Source of the DNA: JARDZI01 sp041639705
Lineage (GTDB): Bacteria; Bacillota; Clostridia; Clostridiales; Caloramatoraceae
NCBI GenBank assembly: GCA_041639705.1
Contig: JBEQBT010000068.1
Coordinates: forward strand, 1 to 14,208
DNA: 14,208 nt
Reading direction: 5' to 3'
Below the pieces are notes generated by a model. The model was not told the origin of the DNA. It worked only from the letters and a program-made list of their open reading frames with translations, and searched no databases. Shown here piece after piece: positions 1 to 6,357 of the stretch. The position numbers and the translations under genes are program-made. Position 1 is the first letter of the stretch; every line of letters begins with the position of its first letter.

Positions 1-2
1 CT

Positions 3-236
3 AATGTATCAAAGAAATATCTTTACGATAACCATTTTGACCGTATAGATACCCTACGTAAGCAGCAAGAAGGCCTATCATCTCCAAAACAAGTAAAACG
101 AGAAATGACTGACGCAAGTAAAGATGTCATCATAGCCTCTAAAAACAAACGTATCAAGGAATTAGAGGCTGAAGTGAAACGATTTAAAAGCATTTTAGAG
201 CGTAGGTATGGTGAGGATTACGATAAAGGTATCTAA
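3..236 (+). CDS. Tn554-family transposition protein TnpC (DUF6262-like), C-terminal fragment
   Basis: An open frame enters from outside the window and ends at TAA 234-236, giving 77 residues. The translation runs from NVSKKYLYDN to ERRYGEDYDKGI, with a Lys/Glu-rich helix containing KNKRIKELEAEVKRFKSILE near the end. This is the pattern I recognise from the C-terminus of TnpC/DUF6262 proteins, the small third gene of Tn554-type site-specific transposons, which assists the two tyrosine recombinases TnpA and TnpB and influences orientation. Codon use (cgt, ggc, gcc) is somewhat less AT-extreme than in the genes to its right, fitting a mobile origin. TnpA and TnpB would lie left of the window, which I cannot see. 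Family assignment rests on recognition of the pattern; any other coiled-coil DNA-associated protein is the alternative. Confidence 0.72.
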   Translation, partial: NVSKKYLYDNHFDRIDTLRKQQEGLSSPKQVKREMTDASKDVIIASKNKRIKELEAEVKRFKSILERRYGEDYDKGI

Positions 237-526
237 CGGGTCACTTATATACATATTTATCCAATTGATATATAATAAAGTTAGGTCGAAACAGTATTTA
301 GATACGTTGTAGTGTTCTTTAGTTTATAGGATATTTAGATGTCGAAAATAATACCCATAACTAACCAGATAAATTAAAACACATTATCTCATCGACTAAA
401 CATTTATAGTAAAGCAGGAAATTTTACTAAGAAATTTTAAAGGATAAATGTAATATAGAGTAAAATGTTACCATTAATTTCTTGACATAAATATTATTTG
501 TGCTAGAATGTAACTAAAAGGGATAT
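237..526. other. non-coding spacer after tnpC, possible transposon end
   Basis: No convincing ORF in 290 bases. Two short motifs occur twice in swapped order: GTCGAAA at 285-291 and 341-347, and TATTTAGAT at 295-303 and 332-340. They may be part of an element end but are too short to prove it. No hairpin-plus-U terminator was seen after tnpC. The last 45 bases hold the promoter of the next gene. Confidence 0.5.
482..509 (+). promoter_or_regulatory. sigma-A type promoter for the secreted-protein gene
   Basis: TTGACA (482-487), 16-base spacer, TAGAAT (504-509), with TG at -15/-14 (501-502) forming an extended -10. It lies 23 bases upstream of the start codon and is the strongest-looking promoter on the left side of the window. 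Confidence 0.75.
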
Positions 527-532
527 ATGGAA

Positions 533-982
533 ATGAAAGTATATTGTAAAAAAGCATTTACTTTTCTATTATGTTTACTAGTTATGTTACCTGTTCTTCC
601 AAATCTGAAAGCACAAGCACATACTGAGCCAAATGATTTAATGGCACCAATATATTGCTTGGTTACCTATTCAAGACATATTCCTCAATCAAGAGTACTT
701 GCAAAAGTAAAAATAGACAATGATAGCAATATTTATAACTATACCAGAGCTACATGCCCATGTGGCGCTGAGGTTTACTATAATGGCTATCCACAGGGAT
801 ATAATGGATCAGTTGATAACTATTTTTACACTTATTATGATTCATATATAGATTATTTTTCAGGCTATACTGTATTAAAAGTTCATTCTGTAAGTTATTC
901 TTCATCACCTAATTTAGTAGATTGGTATTTAGATCGTGATTGGAACTACACAAAGATGCAATTAGTGGAAAATATAAAATAA
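533..982 (+). CDS. small secreted protein of unknown function
   Basis: The product is 149 residues from the second ATG (533) or 151 from the first (527). The Shine-Dalgarno-like AAAAGGGA (517-523) fits 533 better when aligned with the 16S tail. The N-terminus is a clear Sec signal peptide: MKVYCKK, then a hydrophobic core of Phe/Leu/Val, and a signal peptidase I site after AQA (residues 27-29). The mature part is about 120 residues, rich in Tyr, Asn and Ser, with three cysteines: C42 and the pair in TCPCG (C75, C77). No catalytic motif or known domain is recognised. It has its own promoter and is followed 52 bases later by a lipoprotein gene in the same direction, so both may be one unit. Possibly cargo of the Tn554-type element to the left. 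Function not assigned. Confidence 0.7.
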   Translation: MKVYCKKAFTFLLCLLVMLPVLPNLKAQAHTEPNDLMAPIYCLVTYSRHIPQSRVLAKVKIDNDSNIYNYTRATCPCGAEVYYNGYPQGYNGSVDNYFYTYYDSYIDYFSGYTVLKVHSVSYSSSPNLVDWYLDRDWNYTKMQLVENIK

Positions 983-1034
983 TTAATTTTTTTACTACTT
1001 ATTAAAGCAAGAATTGGATAGGAGCTGTGATTGA

Positions 1035-1550
1035 ATGAACAAAATTATCTCAATTATTCTATTGTCTCTTTTTATGGTTTCTTCTTTTGCATCATGTAAT
1101 AAAAATTCAGATGAATCTCAAAAAACTGTAGAAAACTTTTTAACTACTCTATACACTGTTACACAAGATGATTTTGAGTATTACCAAAAGATGATTATAG
1201 GTGCTAAGCCAGATGAAGTGAAAATTTATGATGAAGTCTATGAAACTGCTACAGCTAAGTTCAAAAAATTTTTATCTGATAAATCATATGAAAAATTTTA
1301 TGTTGACAGACTTTCCTATTTGCGAATAAAAAGTGCATTCGAAAATAATTATTATACAGAAATTAAAAGCATAAAAATTGAAAAGACAAAAGAAGATAAA
1401 CAAAATAAAACAATTACATATCATTATGAAATTGAAATTAGCCAAATAGATCTAGAAACAAGCAAAGAAGAAATCGTCAAGAAAAGCAATACTTTAACTG
1501 TTATTGAAGAAAATGGGCTGCGGAAAGTGCTTGATGGTATTAAAATATAA
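1035..1550 (+). CDS. putative lipoprotein, unknown function
   Basis: The protein has 171 residues and a lipoprotein signal: MNK, a hydrophobic stretch at residues 4-18, then the lipobox SFASC with the lipidated cysteine at C21. The mature chain is hydrophilic and Lys/Glu-rich, begins with a Ser/Asn linker (NKNSDESQ), and looks like a compact alpha+beta domain (KTVENFLTTLYTV... and a long KIEKTKEDKQNKTITYHYEIEI strand region). It would be anchored on the outer face of the membrane. A TAGGAG motif (1019-1024) sits 10 bases before the ATG. The 52-base gap after the secreted-protein gene has no terminator, so co-transcription from the promoter at 482-509 is likely. A strong hairpin follows the stop. 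The N-terminal 'SxxxVENFLxxL' style resembles small DUF-type lipoproteins of Firmicutes, but I cannot name a family. Confidence 0.75.
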   Translation: MNKIISIILLSLFMVSSFASCNKNSDESQKTVENFLTTLYTVTQDDFEYYQKMIIGAKPDEVKIYDEVYETATAKFKKFLSDKSYEKFYVDRLSYLRIKSAFENNYYTEIKSIKIEKTKEDKQNKTITYHYEIEISQIDLETSKEEIVKKSNTLTVIEENGLRKVLDGIKI

Positions 1551-1559
1551 TATAATTTA

Positions 1560-1600
1560 AAGGAAAGACCTAGCGCAAGGATTGTGCTAGGTCTTTCCTT
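1560..1600 (+). terminator. strong hairpin terminator after the lipoprotein gene
   Basis: A perfect 15-bp inverted repeat (1560-1574 with 1586-1600, AAGGAAAGACCTAGC arm) is extended by three inner pairs (one G-U) around a 5-base loop, 10 bases after the stop codon. The 3' arm ends in TTTCCTT with T-rich sequence after it, so the stem is very stable although the U-tract is imperfect. Confidence 0.8.
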
Positions 1601-1641
1601 ATTTAACATTTGTTTGTTGCATATTATTCTTATTAGACGAA

Positions 1642-1673
1642 TTATACACATAGTTATTAACAGATTATACACA
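1642..1673 (+). other. cluster of DnaA-box-like 9-mers
   Basis: TTATACACA occurs at 1642-1650 and 1665-1673. Both match the general DnaA-box form TTWTNCACA. The one-mismatch copy TTATTAACA lies between them at 1654-1662. Start-to-start spacing is 12 and 11 bases, about one helical turn. A chance origin in AT-rich DNA is quite possible. Confidence 0.3.
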
Positions 1674-1687
1674 GGTTACATGTAAAC

Positions 1688-1726
1688 AAAGAGGCATGCC
1701 CCTAATTATAGGACTTGCCTCTTTTT
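1688..1726. terminator. hairpin with U-tract, probably bidirectional
   Basis: AAAGAGGCA (1688-1696) pairs with TGCCTCTTT (1716-1724). An inner CCTA/TAGG helix sits at 1701-1712, and a run of T follows on the + strand. On the - strand it lies about 100 bases past the stop of the membrane protein gene at 1824, so it can serve both converging units. Confidence 0.65.
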
Positions 1727-1823
1727 AAGTTTAGATAACATTTGCTCCTTTTTTGTTATAATGTACTCAACACCCAATGAAATCTACTTAAATGATCAAT
1801 GTACACAAAATACAAAATGCAAA

Positions 1824-2294
1824 TTAAGCTACAGTTCTGTCATTTCTCATGATAAATAAGAATATTGCTGGCATTCCAATAAAACTTAATACAATACTTA
1901 AAATAATCCATAATGTAGCCTGTTGCGGTCTATAAATAGTGAATAATTTATAAAATACAAATACTAATAGCACAAGATAAGCGATGTAAATTAACCATCC
2001 TATTACAGGGATATTCCCTAATATGGCAACTGCGAGACTCCCCACTGGAAGAACAATCTCGAGGCTTGGAACTTCAAAGGTGCCAATTTTCACCGACTTA
2101 ACAAGCTTTGCAAGAATATATAGATCAGCTACAGGAATCCATGCAAGCCATGGGTTCTCGATTCCTGCATTTTGTGCTAGCTTATATAGTCCTAAGGATC
2201 CAAGAACATATAGTACTATTCCAAGAATAACAACTATGAATAAAAAAGCTCCAAAAAACGCAAGAATTGCTAATGAACCACTGTCACTATACAA
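1824..2294 (-). CDS. small multi-pass integral membrane protein, unknown function
   Basis: The product is about 156 residues, mostly hydrophobic, with roughly four membrane segments: residues 8-35, 65-85 (EIVLPVGSLAVAILG), 88-110 (PVIGWLIYIAYLVLLVFVF) and 125-148. After the first segment comes a conserved-looking amphipathic stretch, LYKLAQNAGIENPWLAWIPV, followed by ADLYILAKL. This 'KLAxxAGIExPWLAWIPxxxLY' signature is familiar from small membrane proteins of clostridia and bacilli, but I know no assigned function. The ATG at 2303 lies directly against the GGAG (2304-2307), with no spacer. The in-frame TTG at 2294-2292 sits 9 bases away and is chosen as start. An extended -10 lies about 75 bases upstream. 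It is a single-gene unit that converges on the lipoprotein gene. Confidence 0.75.
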   Translation of the reverse strand: MYSDSGSLAILAFFGAFLFIVVILGIVLYVLGSLGLYKLAQNAGIENPWLAWIPVADLYILAKLVKSVKIGTFEVPSLEIVLPVGSLAVAILGNIPVIGWLIYIAYLVLLVFVFYKLFTIYRPQQATLWIILSIVLSFIGMPAIFLFIMRNDRTVA

Positions 2295-2377
2295 TAATAT
2301 CATCTCCTTTTTATTGTTTTGGATATTGAGTACACAAGTATGTAGTACAAATTCCCAAAGTACAATTTGATATCCAT

Positions 2378-2386
2378 ATTATACCA
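2378..2386 (-). promoter_or_regulatory. extended -10 promoter element for the membrane protein gene
   Basis: On the - strand this reads TGGTATAAT, a full extended -10 (TATAAT at 2383-2378). A weak -35 candidate, TTATCA at 2404-2399, is 15 bases upstream. It lies about 84 bases before the TTG start. Confidence 0.45.
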
Positions 2387-2571
2387 GAATATTATGTATG
2401 ATAAAATAATTTTCCTAAATTATACTTCATTTAATGTATCGTATAGAATGGACGTGTACCCAAGACGCAAATCGAATTTTTATAAAAATCCCTTCAAAAT
2501 TAAATATTTACTATACTTATGATAGATATTATTCAAAAAATCATTTGAATATTCCAATGATGACTAATTAT

Positions 2572-3057
2572 TTATATTGTTTTTGTCATTATAATAAATT
2601 CTCGTTCTTCTTCATTTCTTTTATTAATAAAGCTTGTTTCAATTTGAAAACCCGCCCTTTCATATACCCTTATTGCCCTTTTATTAAACTCAGCTACTGT
2701 CAGCCTAACTATCCTTGGTTTATATATATTAATTCCAAATTCAATGCCTTTTAAAACAAATTCTAAGCCAATTCCTTTTCCTGTTAAATCAGGTCTTAAA
2801 CCAAGACCCATATCAATTGTCTCTGCTTTACTATAGAGTCCTTTATTTCTTCCACCTGGAACCTGTGCCGATTCGCCATAACAAAAATATCCAATTATAT
2901 TACTATTTTCAAACACTGAATAATATGTACCATCTATTAATTCTTTAATAGTCTCCCAGCAACTGTCCATGCTGTAAAATGAGTATATCCCCTCATAAGT
3001 CCATGTTGATATTTCTCTAGTATCCTCTAGTTCCATTGCTTTAATCCTCATATCCAT
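2572..3057 (-). CDS. GNAT-family N-acetyltransferase
   Basis: The protein has 161 residues from the ATG at 3057. It transfers an acetyl group from acetyl-CoA to an amine; the acceptor is unknown. Acetyl-CoA binding motif A is seen as GLRPDLTGKGIGLEFVLKG (about residues 86-104), including the pyrophosphate-binding R/Q-x-x-G-x-G form in LTGKGIG. Motif B is seen as NKRAIRVYERAGF (125-137). The length is normal for a single GNAT domain, and it is probably cytosolic. A GTG at 3066 is also in frame but lies directly against AAGGAAG (3067-3073). The ATG is 8-9 bases away and is preferred. The ribosome site overlaps the TAA stop of the upstream carboxypeptidase gene (3074-3072), so translation of the two is probably coupled. 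The N-terminal YEGIYSFYSM and the GESAQVPGG loop are typical of clostridial GNATs of unknown substrate. Confidence 0.85.
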   Translation of the reverse strand: MDMRIKAMELEDTREISTWTYEGIYSFYSMDSCWETIKELIDGTYYSVFENSNIIGYFCYGESAQVPGGRNKGLYSKAETIDMGLGLRPDLTGKGIGLEFVLKGIEFGINIYKPRIVRLTVAEFNKRAIRVYERAGFQIETSFINKRNEEEREFIIMTKTI

Positions 3058-3071
3058 ATAAAACACCTTCC

Positions 3072-4460
3072 TTACCTTTTCCTTCTTCTTCTCTTTTTCT
3101 TTTTTTTAGATTTAACAATACGCAATGTTAACCCAACCATTAAAAGCAGCCCCACTGGAACTGTTACATTTCTATTCTTATAAATAAACATCATTCCAGG
3201 TAAATTGAAAATTGCATAATTTCTTTTAATGTCTCTTCCTGCCTCTATATTGATTTCTCCCAGCATTTCATCATTTAGAGTATATATAACTTTTCCTAGA
3301 ACCTCTCCTTTTTTAAGTGAGGATAATATTTTAACTCCTTCTGTAGTTTCATCAGATGGTTTAATCAATTTGCTATCCCATTCTATTCTCCACAGAATGT
3401 TAGAGATTTCATCCTTATTAACAACCTCTTCAAGCCCATCCGCTGCTATTAAATCTAAATCCAGCTTGTCCCATGGAGGTTTATTGCTAACCTTAATAGA
3501 TTGAAGTATATCACCTTTTTTTATAATCACATGGTGTGTAAAATTGTTTAACCCATAATCTAGAAGTGTTTTTGAATCTCCCCACTGACCTGCTGAGGAT
3601 GTATTAAGCACAACAGCTATTACATCCATGCCATCCTTACTTGCCGAGGATACAAGGTTGTAACCTGCGGGGGTAGTATGACCTGTTTTAATACCAGTTG
3701 TATATTTATAGTAATTCTTACTTCTCTTATTCAAAAGTTGATTTGTATTCTCCCACTTATGGGCTTGATTGTTAGCATTTAAACCTTCATATGTGTAGGT
3801 TTTAACAACTTGCCTAAAAAAATCATATTTAAATGCTTCCCTAGCAATCAATGCAATATCATATGAAGTAGAGTAATGTTCATTATTGTGAGACCCATTT
3901 GGATTAATAAAATTTGAATCCCTTGCACCAATTTCTTTGGCTCTTTCATTCATTTTATCAACAAATATATTAATAGCCTCTTCCTTTTTAAGGGATGGAT
4001 TATTTGAAATTCTTCTTCCTATATTTAGAGCAATAGTATACGAAGCATCGTTACCAGAAGAAAGCATCAACCCCACTAATAAATTTGATAACTTCATTTT
4101 TTCACCGATTCTCAGCCATGCTCTACTTCCATCTGGATCCATTAGTTTTATCTCATCACCTATTGTTATAAGCTCATCTAGATCTCCGTTCTCTATTGCT
4201 ATAAGAGCTGTAAGGATTTTAGTGGTACTTGCAGGATACATTCTTTTATTTCCATCCTTTTCAAACAAAATCTTTCCAGATTCCTGTTCAATTAGTACAG
4301 CACTTTTTGCATTAACAATAATAGAAGCTAATGTTTTTTTATCAGAATTTAAGTTTTTATATTTTTCCTCGGCCTTTGCGTAATATTGAACTCCAGTTCC
4401 ATCATATATAACTCCGGAAAATATTAATATAATCAATAGAATAACAAATATACGTTTCAT
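3072..4460 (-). CDS. D-alanyl-D-alanine carboxypeptidase, PBP5/DacF type (peptidase S11)
   Basis: The 462-residue enzyme removes the terminal D-Ala from peptidoglycan stem pentapeptides outside the membrane. An N-terminal signal (MKRIFVILLIILIFSG, residues 1-16) leads to the catalytic domain. All three penicillin-binding motifs are present: S77-T-T-K80 (YPASTTK), S134-G-N136 (LSSGND) and K257-T-G259 (GIKTGHT). A C-terminal PBP5-like beta domain follows (about 300-405). Then comes a hydrophobic anchor (about 425-447) and an unusual all-basic tail (KSKKKKKRRRRKR). The tail implies a membrane-spanning anchor with a cytosolic basic end, rather than the usual amphipathic helix. AAGGAG (4473-4468) is 7 bases before the ATG; the TTG one codon upstream is a poorer start. 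It is the first gene of a two-gene unit with the acetyltransferase. It belongs to the DacF/DacB clostridial group; which paralogue cannot be said. Confidence 0.92.
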   Translation of the reverse strand: MKRIFVILLIILIFSGVIYDGTGVQYYAKAEEKYKNLNSDKKTLASIIVNAKSAVLIEQESGKILFEKDGNKRMYPASTTKILTALIAIENGDLDELITIGDEIKLMDPDGSRAWLRIGEKMKLSNLLVGLMLSSGNDASYTIALNIGRRISNNPSLKKEEAINIFVDKMNERAKEIGARDSNFINPNGSHNNEHYSTSYDIALIAREAFKYDFFRQVVKTYTYEGLNANNQAHKWENTNQLLNKRSKNYYKYTTGIKTGHTTPAGYNLVSSASKDGMDVIAVVLNTSSAGQWGDSKTLLDYGLNNFTHHVIIKKGDILQSIKVSNKPPWDKLDLDLIAADGLEEVVNKDEISNILWRIEWDSKLIKPSDETTEGVKILSSLKKGEVLGKVIYTLNDEMLGEINIEAGRDIKRNYAIFNLPGMMFIYKNRNVTVPVGLLLMVGLTLRIVKSKKKKKRRRRKR

Positions 4461-4509
4461 CAAAACACTCCTTGTTCAATATTTGCATAAAAAAAATGAT
4501 TATTTAATA

Positions 4510-4521
4510 CTGTAATTACAG
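4510..4521. promoter_or_regulatory. perfect 12-bp palindrome upstream of the dac gene
   Basis: CTGTAATTACAG is a perfect dyad 50 bases upstream of the carboxypeptidase start. It has the size and position of a transcription factor site, but I cannot match it to a known regulator, and it may be a chance palindrome. Confidence 0.35.
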
Positions 4522-4533
4522 GGTTCCATTACT

Positions 4534-4569
4534 GAGGCTGTCGCAAAATTCTTTTTCTCATAAAAATTG
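4534..4569. repeat. solo arm related to the MITE-like repeats at 11.8-13.1 kb
   Basis: The sequence begins GAGGCTGTCGCAAAATTC and continues to CATAAAAATTG. It matches the inverted right arm of the repeat at 11803-11911, which reads TGTTGCAAAACTCC then ACATAAAAATTT on the other strand. GAGGCTGTCGCAAAA-like ends are typical of some IS and MITE termini in Firmicutes. There is no full palindromic core here, so it is a remnant or a solo end. Confidence 0.5.
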
Positions 4570-4657
4570 TGCTTGATAACTAGCATTGTCATTTAAATGA
4601 AAGCAAGTTTGTCATCCCCCTGCTGTATATAATTATTATATACTACAATAATATCAT

Positions 4658-4692
4658 AAAAGCAGCTGTTGTATTTTACAGCTGCTTTTTTT
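4658..4692. terminator. bidirectional hairpin terminator after the PAP2 gene
   Basis: AAAAGCAGCTGT (4658-4669; 12 bp) pairs with ACAGCTGCTTTT (4678-4689) around an 8-base loop. Seven T follow on the + strand; on the - strand the stem ends in TTTT. It begins 9 bases beyond the stop of the PAP2 gene, which ends the dedA-PAP2 unit. Confidence 0.8.
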
Positions 4693-4700
4693 CAACTAAT

Positions 4701-5377
4701 CTAAGATATTAAAATTCTCTCTGAATCTTCAACTATAGCTTTTCTGGAATCAACAACCTTTGGTATAACATAAATACTAATATACAATGCTGAGGAAAGA
4801 ACAAATGACCAGGCAACATCCTTAATTGAATGCTGTTTTATCAATACTGTAGAAGCACTGATACTTACCATGCAAATGAATGAAATAATTTTAACCCACC
4901 AATTTCTTTTAAGTGCTTTGTGATTTCCCACAGCCGAGTGTACTGCAATAGAATTAATTACATGCATACTTGGAGCTACATTTGTTGGTGTATCAATGGT
5001 ATATAAATTTTTAATCATTCTTAAGAATGGATCTGCTGTTTCAGCTATAACAGGTCTTAGGTTCTGTGCATTGGGGAACAACATATATATGAAAATTGAA
5101 ATTGTCATACCACCAAAAATAAACACAAATAACCTCATAAAATCCTTCCTAGATACAAATCCAAAGTAAATAAAAGCTCCTATAAAATACACATACCAGA
5201 ATAAATATGGTATTATAAACTCCTTAACAAAGGGTATATAATTATCAATTTTGGAAAACATATAATAAATAGGTTTTATATTTTTTCTCCCCACCAAAAA
5301 AACATTTGATTTGGTATAAACAAAAGCAGCCATAGGAAATACCTATACCTTAGCATGAATTTTTTAATAGTATCCAT
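4701..5377 (-). CDS. PAP2-superfamily membrane phosphatase (PAP2_3/Aur1-like) with a frameshift near its 5' end
   Basis: The intact downstream frame from ATG 5333 gives 210 residues with several membrane segments and the lipid-phosphatase motifs PSMH (residues 121-124) and S161-T...H168-x3-D172 (KQHSIKD). The Arg of the classical SR-H-D motif is Thr here, as in PAP2_3/Aur1-type proteins. However, the only good ribosome site (AGGAGG, 5391-5386) serves ATG 5377, in another frame. That frame reads MDTIKKFMLRYRYFLWLLLF... to WWGEK and stops at 5276. Adding one A in the six-A run (5286-5281) joins it to NIKPIYYMFSKIDNYIP, giving about 225 residues. That restores the 'EKxxxPxYYMxSKIDxYIP' start familiar in this family. 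This is either a sequencing/assembly error, a real mutation or slippage. The enzyme would dephosphorylate a lipid phosphate or pyrophosphate. It lies 56 bases after dedA in the same direction. Confidence 0.75.
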
Positions 5378-5433
5378 GAACGTTTCCTCCTAAAATACCT
5401 TTAATATTATTCAGAAATAATATTATACTTATA

Positions 5434-6063
5434 TTATTTTTGTTTTATCTTAAACTTTCTAATAACCCAGTAAAAACCATAAATAGCTAATCCAATTAGT
5501 AGTATAATAAGTACAGTTCTATTATATACACTTAAAAATTTCTTTATATTATCCCAATTACCACCAATAGCCTTTCCTGTGGAAAAAAATATTATATTGT
5601 GGAATAATGATGCTACTCCAATCCCTATATAAGCCCAAATCTTATTATACTTAAAAATTCCTCCAAAAATAATCATAAGTGAATTAATTCCAGGAATAAA
5701 TTTACATATAAAGAATGTAATTATACCATATTTTAATACCCAGATTTTTGCCCTGTCTTGATGTTTTTCCCCAAAGTATTTAGAAATTAGTTTGGTTTTT
5801 AATATGGCTTCTCCCTTCCACTTTCCTAACTCATAAAGCACTAAACTTGTTAGAACAGTTCCAGTCCAATAGGAAAGAAATATGGGAATAAATCCTCCAT
5901 ACATTTGTGTGCTGCCCATATAGCCTCCAAATACCAGCAGGGTGTCACCAGGATAGGGTGGCACGGTAATTTGCAGAACAGCTGAAAGAAAGAAAAAAAG
6001 ATATATAATCCAATTTGATATATGATTTATATTCCCTAAAAAATTTTGAACCATTACTTCCAT
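5434..6063 (-). CDS. DedA-family (VTT/SNARE-associated domain) membrane protein, divergent
   Basis: The protein has 209 residues. A re-entrant/membrane segment with PPYPGDTLLVFGGYMG (residues 35-50) matches the DedA 'PxPGE' loop, with D40 in the acidic position. The second conserved loop is FFICKFIPGINSLMIIFGG (117-135). Further membrane segments lie at 142-162 and 183-201, followed by a basic C-terminus. DedA proteins are linked to proton-dependent transport and to flipping of undecaprenyl phosphate or phosphatidylethanolamine. In characterised members two arginines in the second loop (GRFxPxxR) are essential; here the equivalent positions look like K121 and N127. AAGGAG (6079-6074) is 10 bases before the ATG. 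Co-directional with the PAP2 gene, 56 bases upstream of its ribosome-bound start, suggesting one lipid-phosphate unit. Confidence 0.85.
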   Translation of the reverse strand: MEVMVQNFLGNINHISNWIIYLFFFLSAVLQITVPPYPGDTLLVFGGYMGSTQMYGGFIPIFLSYWTGTVLTSLVLYELGKWKGEAILKTKLISKYFGEKHQDRAKIWVLKYGIITFFICKFIPGINSLMIIFGGIFKYNKIWAYIGIGVASLFHNIIFFSTGKAIGGNWDNIKKFLSVYNRTVLIILLIGLAIYGFYWVIRKFKIKQK

Positions 6064-6139
6064 ATATATGCTGCTCCTTTTGCATGCCTAGAATTTGTCA
6101 TTTACTACTAAACTCACATAAAATTTATTATCATTTATA

Positions 6140-6148
6140 AGTATAACA
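6140..6148 (-). promoter_or_regulatory. extended -10 element for the dedA-PAP2 unit
   Basis: On the - strand this reads TGTTATACT (hexamer TATACT at 6145-6140), about 77 bases before the dedA start. No good -35 is seen. The rest of the 6064-6357 spacer is AT-rich with nothing else recognisable. Confidence 0.35.
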
Positions 6149-6357
6149 GATTGGTAATAGCATGTATTTACAAATTTATAAAATTTTTATTAACATACAA
6201 ATTCAAATTGTACATATAATATTTAGGATTTATTGTATGCATTAATATAGTATACATAAGGATAGAAAATGTGATTATAGTATTTATAAACAAAACCCCT
6301 CTGTGGAATACTACAGAAGAATTTTCATAATTTACATTTCGACTTTTACATATGAAG

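Noticed and set aside
1754..1762. TGTTATAAT promoter-like element on the + strand
   Set aside because: No + strand gene follows before 10 kb; probably a chance match in AT-rich DNA.
2528..2553. ATTCAAA / TTTGAAT hairpin after the GNAT gene as terminator
   Set aside because: Only 7-8 A/T pairs with almost no G-C and no U-tract in the right direction; too weak to call.
2434..2754. + strand ORF opposite the GNAT gene
   Set aside because: Overlaps a clear acetyltransferase on the other strand, with no ribosome site and a composition like an antisense shadow.
3937..4383. + strand 148-codon ORF opposite the carboxypeptidase
   Set aside because: Antisense shadow of a gene with all three penicillin-binding motifs.
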